Positions 56,371 to 64,000 of a DNA stretch of 64,000 nucleotides are shown piece after piece (positions within the stretch are counted from its first letter, which is position 1; each line of letters begins with the position of its first letter). The stretch covers positions 1-64,000 of the forward strand of contig CAXKVR010000031.1 of assembly GCA_964058845.1 (NCBI GenBank), written 5' to 3'. Made by a program: the position numbers and the translations under genes. Below the pieces are notes generated by a model that worked only from the letters and a program-made list of their open reading frames with translations, searched no databases and had not been told where the DNA came from. The stretch is from Carex sylvatica (lineage: Eukaryota > Streptophyta > Magnoliopsida > Poales > Cyperaceae).

Positions 56371-56657
56371 AATGAAATATGCTTTAATTGCCTTGCATTT
56401 AAACAAAGCGTAATGCTTAGCAATAACTACATTATCAAAATACGAGCTAAGAGAACATCAAAGAGAACAAAACAACAACAGGGACGACAAAATTCAATAT
56501 AAATCCTATATGTACATATAGCTACCTGCATACATGTACAGTTCTACAAAATTCCTATAAATTATCTAAAGGAACTCCTAAGTCCTAACTACAAAAACTG
56601 CTCCTATTCTATTGAGAAGTTTCTCTACAATTTCATAAAAAATGAAGGTAAAAAGAA

Positions 56658-58811
56658 TTACCAATAACCCCCACAAGAACACTTTCCCTCACTAAAGTGG
56701 TGAAACCTGCTACCATCTCTAATCACAATATCTCGCCCGGTAATTGACCCAACAATTTCAATGAAAGCATGGCAATGCTCACAAATCCTGTGTGGCTGCA
56801 GAAGTTGTAATGGTGCAAATTCTGGTGTACCAATCAACCCGAAAGCAACTGCCAATTTTTCACTGTGGTTTGATTGAGCCGCCAATTCTTGTTCACTGAC
56901 ATCTGGTAAAACACACTTCACTATCTCACCAACAGGAACAGCTTTCTCAATCTCTTGCATCAACTCATCAATCTTTCCATAAATATAGGCACTTTGTGGG
57001 TGTGACTTGTCACCAGTGAAAAACAGGTATGGTTTTTTCTTCACCTCAATCCAAGTATATGAAACACTCAGCTCAAAACCCTGTTCTGTAAGTGTGTCTA
57101 CGACCCGCTTTGCATCTTGAATTCTACCCCTCCCAAGGTACAAATTGAGCAATACAACATAATTGGAGAGTTTTCTGGGGTCCATGTAGTAAAGTCTCTC
57201 AGCCGCATATAACCCTAGCTCCTCATTTTCATGGGCCCGGCAAGCCCTGAGAAATGCTGCCCACATGTTTCTTGTGGGACCACATGGTGCCTCTTGTATC
57301 AGATCCAATGCTTCTTGTAAAAGCCCTTTCCTTCCTAACAAATCCACAATGCATTCGTAGTGCATTGCTCGTGGCTTCACATTATATTCCTTTTGCATAT
57401 TTTCAAAAATGCTCCTCCCTTTTCCCAACATTCCAGAATAGGCACATCCAATCAACACAGCTAGAAAAGTTACATGATTCGGTGCACACCCTTCTTTGAC
57501 CATTCGATCAAACATTTTGATGGCCATCCAACCCATGCCATGGTATGCATAACCACCAATCAAAGCATTCCATATAATCACATTTTTACGTGGCAATTGG
57601 TTGAACACACTGCATGCATCTTCTGTTCTACCCCATTTGCCATAAAGGTCTACCAAAGCTGTTCCCACTGCCAGATTCAACCCAAACCCACTTTTTAGTA
57701 AAGCTGCATGAATTTCTCTACCCTGTTCGATCGAGCCTAACCTAGCACAAACCGTAATTATGGTTGAGTAGGTGAACTTATTCATTCTAACTTTGGTGCT
57801 TTTCATCTCATTATACAAATCTAAAGCCTCCTCGCTAAGCCCATTAAAGGCTAAACCTGCTATCATTGTGTTCCAACCTACAACGGTTTTCTCAGGAATT
57901 GAATCAAAGAGCTTCTGAGCATCTTCTATGCAGGCACATTTTGCGTACATGTCCATCAAAGCACATAAAACATAGGAATTATCATCAAAACAACCTTCCT
58001 TGGCCACAATTGCATGCAATTGACGGCCGAGAGATTCTACAGATAAGCCAGCACATGCATTTATTACATTGACAAATTTGCGGGGCCCTTTTTCAGGTCT
58101 TCTTTTCCATATCCACAGAAACAACTTTATGGTCTCTAAATACTTACCAAAGAAAACAGAACCATACAGTATCATGTTAAAAGAAGTAGCATTTCTCTTG
58201 GGCATTTTATCAAACAGTCGATGGGCTCTATGTATAAGCCCACATCTGATAAAGAGAAGAATGAAACGATTGTACAGATATATGTCAAAATCAGAATTAG
58301 CGGAAATATTGAAATCTAAATCTGCATCTGAATCAGAATCAGAAACATATTCAGATAGATACCGGGCTACCAACAACTTGGCATATCGACGTGACCTCAA
58401 TGCTATGCATGCATTGATCAAAGCATCATAGGTGTTTGGAGGGATCTTAATGCAGTCCGGCACCTGTTCAAACAATTCAAGGGCCTCACTGTAATCCTTT
58501 GAGATGACGAAATACTCTAGCTGGTCGCAAAAGCAAGCCGGGTCTAAACCCATTACAGGAGGTGCCGGTTGTTGCAAGGATTGTGGCTCCAGCACTGATG
58601 GACGGCGAATTGGTGCGGGTTTTGGTTTGAGGAGACAATGAAGAGGCCACGACTCTGTCTTCCTCACAATTGAAATTGGATTAAAACCAAGAAAAGGCCT
58701 AATCTTTGTGAAATTTTTGAAAGCGGGGAAATAGAAGAGAGGCAAGTTGCTCAGATTTTGGGTTTCATGGTTGCAAGTACAGTTACAGACGCGAGCGAAG
58801 CAGAGTTCCAT
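56658..58811 (-). CDS. PPR protein, PLS class with E and DYW domains
   Basis: Intronless frame of 717 aa, typical for this family. The N-terminus looks like an organelle-targeting peptide. PLS-type repeats run from about residue 95 to 560 (motifs such as NTYDALINACIALRS, SYVLCALMDMYAKCACIEDA, VVGWNTMIAGLAFNGLSEEA, IIWNALIGGYAYHGMGWMA). E/E+ segments follow, then DYW: HSEKLAVAFGLI supplies the HxE zinc/catalytic motif, CEHCH the CxxC, and the end is HHFSEGKCSCGGYW. The last three residues are GYW, not DYW. Family knowledge: DYW proteins specify and catalyse C-to-U editing in plastids or mitochondria. It resembles my memory of Arabidopsis At5g50390 (EMB3141), annotated as chloroplastic and also ending GYW; the target site cannot be predicted by eye. 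The catalytic residues named are intact. Confidence 0.93.
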   Translation of the reverse strand: MELCFARVCNCTCNHETQNLSNLPLFYFPAFKNFTKIRPFLGFNPISIVRKTESWPLHCLLKPKPAPIRRPSVLEPQSLQQPAPPVMGLDPACFCDQLEYFVISKDYSEALELFEQVPDCIKIPPNTYDALINACIALRSRRYAKLLVARYLSEYVSDSDSDADLDFNISANSDFDIYLYNRFILLFIRCGLIHRAHRLFDKMPKRNATSFNMILYGSVFFGKYLETIKLFLWIWKRRPEKGPRKFVNVINACAGLSVESLGRQLHAIVAKEGCFDDNSYVLCALMDMYAKCACIEDAQKLFDSIPEKTVVGWNTMIAGLAFNGLSEEALDLYNEMKSTKVRMNKFTYSTIITVCARLGSIEQGREIHAALLKSGFGLNLAVGTALVDLYGKWGRTEDACSVFNQLPRKNVIIWNALIGGYAYHGMGWMAIKMFDRMVKEGCAPNHVTFLAVLIGCAYSGMLGKGRSIFENMQKEYNVKPRAMHYECIVDLLGRKGLLQEALDLIQEAPCGPTRNMWAAFLRACRAHENEELGLYAAERLYYMDPRKLSNYVVLLNLYLGRGRIQDAKRVVDTLTEQGFELSVSYTWIEVKKKPYLFFTGDKSHPQSAYIYGKIDELMQEIEKAVPVGEIVKCVLPDVSEQELAAQSNHSEKLAVAFGLIGTPEFAPLQLLQPHRICEHCHAFIEIVGSITGRDIVIRDGSRFHHFSEGKCSCGGYW

Positions 58812-58989
58812 TCAATTCTCAGTGCGAATATGATAATCTCACAAGTAGAGAATAGCTGCGGAATTTTAGAAGATAATGTTTGGAATTTTAGTACTAGAGA
58901 TTCTGACAGAGGTTTTAAGTGAGCGAGAAGCTTGATTTTACAATATCAGCTATCGTTGGGGTTTATCGGAAACCCGAGGAGGAGAGAAC

Positions 58990-59184
58990 GGAATTCACAT
59001 CCTCTCAGGTACGGACTGAATACGATTAAATCGGATGGTCCAAAATTGTTCTTTTAAAATTTACACGAATCTCAAAGCAAAAATAATACTGCTCCCTCAG
59101 CCATCCGAGCAAGAACTGGATAAAATTAAATCTGTGCCGTCCTTTTCACTTGTGTTCAGTCAGGTACCTGGGAGGATTCTGATC
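58990..59184. mobile_element. MITE, CAGGTACC family, near the PPR gene start
   Basis: Ends GAATTCACATCCTCTCAGG and CCTGGGAGGATTCTGATC; flanks GGAGAGAAC and CGAGAGAAG match 7 of 9. The interior closely matches 33755-33955. It begins about 180 bp upstream of the PPR start codon. Confidence 0.78.
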
Positions 59185-59195
59185 CGAGAGAAGGA

Positions 59196-59862
59196 GGAAT
59201 TTTTTTTGATAAACCATAATTAAAAAAAAAGATTTTTACAAATTCAGCATGATTTTTTTTAATTTTTTTTTAAAATCAGAAGAACCGGAGGAGCTCTCTG
59301 GTCTCAACATTTTACTTTCTTCAAGACCGGAGAAGCCCTCCGATCTCCCTATTTTTATTCATTTTATTGCAGAATTTATTCATTTTATTACGGAAGTGTG
59401 GACTGCAACATAAAAGATCAGAGCCTTGGTCAAGACTGGAGACACGGTCCGGTCACAAAATTTACTTCTTCAAGACCGAAGCCTTGGTCGGATCTCTGAT
59501 TTTTTTTTCAATCACCTGCCGCAAAAGATCAACTGAATTCTAATCGGATGATCCGGATCTAAACAGAAATATATTGTTACTTCCGGAGATATGGAATTCA
59601 AGAGAGCTGCAGCGCTGCAGAATTTTTTATTTATAGAATCAATCAACTTTGATTGGGCTATTAAGATCTTTGAGGCCTTGTGAGAAGCTGTCTTCTCTGG
59701 CGTGGATTGATGGATATCATAAATATTTATTATAGATCTGAGAAGGCCACATTTTCACGACCCAGGATAATTATCGCTGGCTTTTATCTCATTGACAGTG
59801 ACATTAATATGTTGATTTCATACAAATCTTTTTTTTTTAATTATGGTTTATAAAAAAATTCC
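59196..59862. mobile_element. Candidate Pack-MULE-like element with non-palindromic interior
   Basis: Ends GGAATTTTTTTTGATAAACC and GGTTTATAAAAAAATTCC are inverted and continue as CATAATTAAAAAAAAAGATT and its inverse. The same ends occur on the small hairpin at 60268-60541. Here the ~550-bp interior is not palindromic, is less AT-rich, and holds related phrases (AAGACCGGAGAAGCCCTCCG, AAGACCGAAGCCTTGGTCGG) and a short coding-like stretch. This could be captured host sequence. No target duplication was found. Confidence 0.5.
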
Positions 59863-60057
59863 AGTATATATACACACACCTTGCAGGATTCTGGCTTCGT
59901 TGCGTGTAGACATGGGCATGGAAATTTTTCATATGTTGAAATAAGACCATTAATATTTGAAATGACCAACCTAACTTTGATTGTGATTTCTTATACCAAG
60001 AAAACTGTTGTTGAGAAATGACAACACCTGTGTTATAATTTTCAACTTTTATTTTTG

Positions 60058-60880
60058 ATGGGGAACTGGAAGCATGAAGTCAACATTTCAAAATTAAATG
60101 GAATTGATATCTAAAAAAAAAGTGAAGCTCTCATTATCATATTGTTCAGTGAAACCCGCTTTTCATGAGATTTTTTTCATTTTGTGTTTATTTTAAAGTT
60201 AACTAATTAACCTAACCAGACGGATTTGATTCCGACAAAATAAATAATGAGATGCCATTAGACCGAGATTTTCTTTTTATAAACCATAATTAGAAAAAAA
60301 ATTTTATAAAACCAACATTATTATATATATATTTTTTTTTAAAACATAAGAACCGAAATGTCATTTTGGTCCCGATTTTTTTTTTTGGACCGAAATGACG
60401 ATTTGGTCCCAGATATTCTTACAATTTTTAGTGAAAATGGCTGGGACCGAAATGACATTTCGGTTCTTATAATTTTTGTAAAAAAGAAATGTTGATTTCA
60501 TTAAAATCTTTTTTCTAATTATGGTTTATAAAAAAAATTCTTAGACCGATCTCATGCTATATTTAACAGCAGAAGTAGAAGTCTAGTCCGTTGATTATAG
60601 ATGTGTTCGTTATATTATTAAACTTTTTTTTTCTATCAAATTTGATTCAATGTAATTTAAAAATTGTTTATTGTCAAATGTCGATAACACTATATTTATT
60701 TTGATATAAAATTTTCAAATCGTTCAATCTAAATCATGATTCATGTCCTGTCTGAGTAACATATCAATATCCTAAAATCTATTATTTTGGCAATCTATGT
60801 GTTTTTTTTATGGTTATCTGTGTTGTTTTCAAATTATTTTTTTATTACTCATTGATATAACTAGGATTTTTTTAGAATTT
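60058..60880. repeat. Left copy of a direct duplication flanking the phytocyanin gene
   Basis: GAAGTCAACATTTCAAAATT, TCATTATCATATTGTTCAGT, TAATTTAAAAATTGTTTATT and AACATATCAATATCCTAA recur in order at about 63514-63990 with moderate divergence. The left copy is longer because of the MITE at 60268-60541. Confidence 0.75.
60268..60541. mobile_element. Foldback MITE with 9-bp TSD
   Basis: Ends ATTTTCTTTTTATAAACC and GGTTTATAAAAAAAATTCT are inverted. Flanks TAGACCGAG (60259-60267) and TAGACCGAT (60542-60550) match 8 of 9. Inner palindromic phrases GAACCGAAATGTCATTTTGG and GACCGAAATGACATTTCGG make a strong hairpin. Confidence 0.82.
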
Positions 60881-61262
60881 TGCTCCGGAATAAAAATATG
60901 CATTACATAAAATTTAAAATTTAAAATTGAGAGAATACTATCAATAATATAATGTCTATAAATATATAACAATTGAGTAGATGATCACAAAATAAAATAA
61001 ATGATTTTATATTTTGAACTATGTATAACTCACATATTGACAAATATTTATTAGTAAAATACTAAAATGTCAGATAATTTCAAGCCATATATATATGATT
61101 AAATTTGAGAATAATTAATATTTGATCTAACGATTGAAAATGGTTGATAATTAGGCTTGTGCAAGAAATTTCGACGATCTTTGAAGCATCATCAAACAAC
61201 ACTTAAATTGTATTAACTTTGATAAATATTATACTATTTATATGTCCAATAACGCACTTAAA

Positions 61263-61768
61263 CCGAAATTTTTATTAATATCCAAAAAACATATTAAATT
61301 TAAAAAACTACTCAGGTTTTCACATTTTTCGAAAACTACTCAAACTGTAATTTTTTTTAATTACAGTTTTCAGCCATACTTTATGCAAAAAAATTACAAT
61401 TCAAATATTTTTGTCCACCTTTTTTTTTTCTCTCTTCAATCCAAAATTTGTTTGCTGAGTGAGAACACGGCCAACTTTGTTCGTTTTATAAGGAGAATGC
61501 CCCATACCGCAAAAAAAAATTGTCGGTTTTGGCTAAAACTGCAAAAAAAATTGTCGGTTTTGGCTAAAACCGCAAAAAAAATATTGCAGATAGAAACTGC
61601 AATTTTTTTTTTTGCAGTTTGAGGAAGCCTCTAACCGTTGTATTATTGCGGAAAGTTGAGTTGAAAATGGTTTAAAAAATTGAGATTTGGATAGTTTTAA
61701 AAAAACCGCAGAAACCTAAATAATTTCTGAAATTTAATATTTTTTTTGGATATTAATAAAAATTTCGG
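61263..61768. mobile_element. Foldback element with CGGTTTTGGC tandem units
   Basis: Ends CCGAAATTTTTATTAATATC and its inverse near 61750, then CATATTAAATTT and its inverse. Flanks GCACTTAAA and GTGCTTAAA match 7 of 9. The middle repeats AAATTGTCGGTTTTGGCTAA. The 126-codon plus-strand frame across it is not a gene. Confidence 0.72.
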
Positions 61769-62379
61769 TGCTTAAATTTACTTTCTATTTTCATATACGT
61801 TTGAATTATTTTTGAAAAATTGGTATTAAGATTTGTGAAAGTAATCGCTATCAAGTGATGGAAATTTACTGGATTATATATATGTCACATCGCTAATTAC
61901 TTGTTAATCAATCGTGGTACAACATTTGTTTTTTTGTTTTTGTTTTTGTTTTCTTTCAATTAACACAACACGTGTGACTTGTGGTGTGACTTCGAAAAGG
62001 AAATGGCGATCTAACGTGTGCAACTAATTAACCACCTTAATTTCTCTTCTTAACAGAATATTCAAGGTTTAATATATATCTCCTACTGTTCTACCAGTTA
62101 ATTAATTAATTACCCTATTACAAGTTACTCTCAACTGATTGATTTACTTTTATTCCAAATGAATACAGACACATATGAAGACACAGGAAGATATATAAAT
62201 GAATAACCACGCCTCTTTTATTCCAAATTAATACATCTAACAAATTAAATAATGTATATGAGATCCAATAAAAAAAAGTATATAAAAAACAAGGATGAAG
62301 CTATCCTACAACAATAAGTAGAGAGATGAAAAGAAAAGAAAAATCAATAGTATACATACACTGTCATGCAAGTGTCATT
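61769..62379. other. Spacer and probable 3' UTR of the phytocyanin gene
   Basis: AT-rich. The part next to 62380 is likely the gene's 3' untranslated region on the minus strand. No other feature seen. Confidence 0.45.
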
Positions 62380-63012
62380 TCAAAATGCCAAAAGAGCAGC
62401 CAATCCAAATACAAGCCCAGCACCAGCCATGACACTGGTGGCGGCCGAGTCTGGCGGGGAGCCACCTGGTGGTGATGCAACTGGAGAGATCGAACCAGAT
62501 CCAGAGACCACGTTGATTTGTACTTTCTGACCGGCTGAGCAATGGCCGGTAAACCCGCAAATGAAGTATCTGGACCCCACTTCAGTGAGAGTGACGACGG
62601 TGTTGCCATCAGTGTGTGTGGAGATCGGATTGGAGGTGTTGCACGAGTCGAAGTTCTCTGACGTCACCTCGAGCACGTCGTGTTCCGATGGGCTGTAGCT
62701 GAAAGCTGAACAAAATATATATTGTGTAGCCGTTAATTTCATGAAACTATGTTTTGATACAAGTATATATATATTTCATTAAAGTTTAAGAATAAAACTT
62801 TGAAATTTCATTAGAATTGAATTGTAGAGGAAAATAAATTTACTGAGAACATCGCCAACGTGGAACGTGTTAGATTCAGCCCACTGTGTCAAGTTGGTTT
62901 GTAAATTCCATGAGCCACTTGGCGCACCGACCGTGTAGTTTGTAGCCATCGCCAGGTCGACAACCGCCACCAGTACCGCAACTGCCAGCAAAATTTTCGC
63001 CATTTTCGTCAT
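62380..63012 (-). CDS. Phytocyanin, stellacyanin/mavicyanin-like, probable GPI-anchored
   Basis: Two exons, 63012-62844 and 62705-62380 (164 aa), joined A|CT = Thr. Start at 63012 (MTKMAKILLAVAV); codon 4 is a second Met. The signal peptide covers about 1-23 and mature protein starts near TNYTVGAPSGSW. The plastocyanin-like domain includes LTQWAESNTFHVGD, TFSYSPSEHDVLEV and RYFICGFTGHCSAGQK. Predicted copper ligands are His65, Cys106, His111 and axial Gln116, with disulfide Cys78-Cys112. Gln in the axial position points to the stellacyanin/mavicyanin group; uclacyanins use Met. A Pro/Ser/Gly-rich linker and a hydrophobic C-terminus (VMAGAGLVFGLAALLAF) suggest a GPI anchor and an extracellular site. 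Family knowledge: small blue copper proteins of the cell surface with electron-transfer or wall roles. A minus-strand TATA-like box lies about 70 bp upstream. Confidence 0.93.
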
Positions 63013-63080
63013 TGTAAATTTTGGAAGGAGCAAGCAGAGGAGTAGTTAGAGAAGAGATAGTGTTTAGACTAATTAATGGC

Positions 63081-63088
63081 TATATATG
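63081..63088 (-). promoter_or_regulatory. TATA-like box of the phytocyanin gene
   Basis: On the minus strand the sequence reads GCATATATAGCC about 70 bp upstream of the start codon, a usual TATA distance for a short leader. Confidence 0.5.
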
Positions 63089-63513
63089 CGGTTTGGAATA
63101 GAGTTTGATGGTGTATTTATATATTGCATTGCATAGGATATATATAGAGGTCATGCATGGGACATGTTAAATGAAAATGGATATCCTATATGTCCGTCAG
63201 ATATTCAACAAGAGGCGGCTGTCAAATTGACCAAATTTCACCGTTTTCGTCGATTCTGCTTATTAAATTGATATATCATGGAAACATGCGGCATGTGATG
63301 CATGTCGATGACCAATATATCACGCTGTACACGCAGAATGAAGAGAATGTGAACAGATTTGCTTAATTTCATATTTTATTATTGTCATGTAGAAAACTTT
63401 TGGGCCAATTTAATTATCACTTGCAATTTTGGGCCTATTAACACCTAACGACCTTTTCTATGGCGACAATTACACATTTACGCCTTTTTACCATTTACGC
63501 CTAAGGCCTTTTG

Positions 63514-63990
63514 CATTTTTTATGGAAGCCTGAAATCAACATTTCGAAATTAAATGGAATGGATTTCGTACCAAACAAATAAGCTGAAGCTATCATTATC
63601 ATATTTGTTCAGTGAAAACGGTGAAACCTGCTTTCATGCATATTTTTTAAATTTATTTTAAAGAATGAGATGGAATTGACCCATCTCATGCGTTATTCAA
63701 TACCAAAAAATAAAAAAAGTCCAGACCGTTAAAAATAGATGTGTTCATTATATTAATAACTTTTTTTATATAATTTTATTTCATGTAATTTAAAAATTGA
63801 TCGCTTACCAATTAAAGTCGATGATAGTATATTAATTTTGTAATTAATTTCAAATCATTCAATAAATGAATCACGAGACAAGTCCTATCCGACAAACATA
63901 TCAATATCCTAATTTCTATTTGTTTTGACAAACTATGTCGTCATTACTGTTGTTTTCAAATAAATTATTATTACTTATTATATAATTTAA
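63514..63990. repeat. Right copy of the direct duplication flanking the phytocyanin gene
   Basis: Matches 60058-60880 in order: GAAATCAACATTTCGAAATT, TCATTATCATATTTGTTCAG, ATAGATGTGTTCATTATATT, ATGTAATTTAAAAATTGATC and AACATATCAATATCCTAA. It is truncated by the window end. Confidence 0.75.
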
Positions 63991-64000
63991 CTATACAACC

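Noticed and set aside
57254..58431. Several plus-strand open frames of 68-120 codons
   Set aside because: All are antisense shadows of the intronless PPR gene.
61242..61622. 126-codon plus-strand open frame
   Set aside because: It spans the foldback element with AAACCGC tandem units; the apparent protein is translation of repeats.

Overview
This is nuclear DNA of a flowering plant. The genes have GT-AG introns and encode plant families: a MATH-BTB protein, a DUF1218 membrane protein, a CRLK-type receptor-like kinase, a plastid MORF editing factor, a plastid CBS/DUF21 transporter, a DYW-class PPR protein and a phytocyanin. The DNA between them is AT-rich and densely packed with small DNA transposons. 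I cannot name the species from this window.

Layout. 0.55-1.68 kb: MATH-BTB gene (-), with foldback elements touching its 5' end. 4.2-5.5 kb: a 9-bp-TSD MITE and a fragment of a phytocyanin gene (+). 6.5-8.5 kb: three-exon DUF1218 gene (+), with hAT MITEs before, inside and after it. 10.6-13.3 kb: seven-exon CRLK-type kinase (-), with a probable 5'-UTR intron reaching about 14.86 kb. 15-23.5 kb: gene-free, MITE-rich. 23.59-27.74 kb: one degenerate LINE (-) with a 13-bp target duplication. 28-31 kb: MITEs and a local tandem duplication. 31.3-32.2 kb: a probable two-exon gene for a small unrecognised protein (-). 33-40 kb: nested hAT and foldback elements. 40.4-42.5 kb: four-exon MORF9-like gene (-). 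42.7-46.7 kb: hAT and retroelement remnants. 47.4-53.9 kb: fourteen-exon CBS/DUF21 gene (-), whose introns hold a SINE, a hAT MITE and a 28-nt G run. 56.7-58.8 kb: intronless PPR-DYW gene (-). 59-64 kb: a possible Pack-MULE, other foldbacks, a two-exon phytocyanin gene (-), and direct duplicated blocks on both sides of it.

How the genes relate. There is no operon-like logic and each gene is its own unit. Three encode probable plastid proteins: the MORF9-like factor and the DYW PPR protein belong to families that work in organellar RNA editing, and the CBS/DUF21 protein is a probable ion transporter. The kinase, DUF1218 protein and phytocyanin are predicted membrane or cell-surface proteins. 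Exon borders were derived by reading splice sites so that every junction keeps frame and matches remembered family sequence; no search was run.

The most unusual signal is in the repeats. At least nine foldback elements share one internal arm module but have different outer ends, and where target duplications are clear they are 9 bp (Mutator type). Several hAT-type MITEs have perfect 8-bp duplications. Two local tandem duplications have an element in one copy and a preserved empty site in the other. A phytocyanin exon-intron fragment lies about 58 kb from the intact gene.
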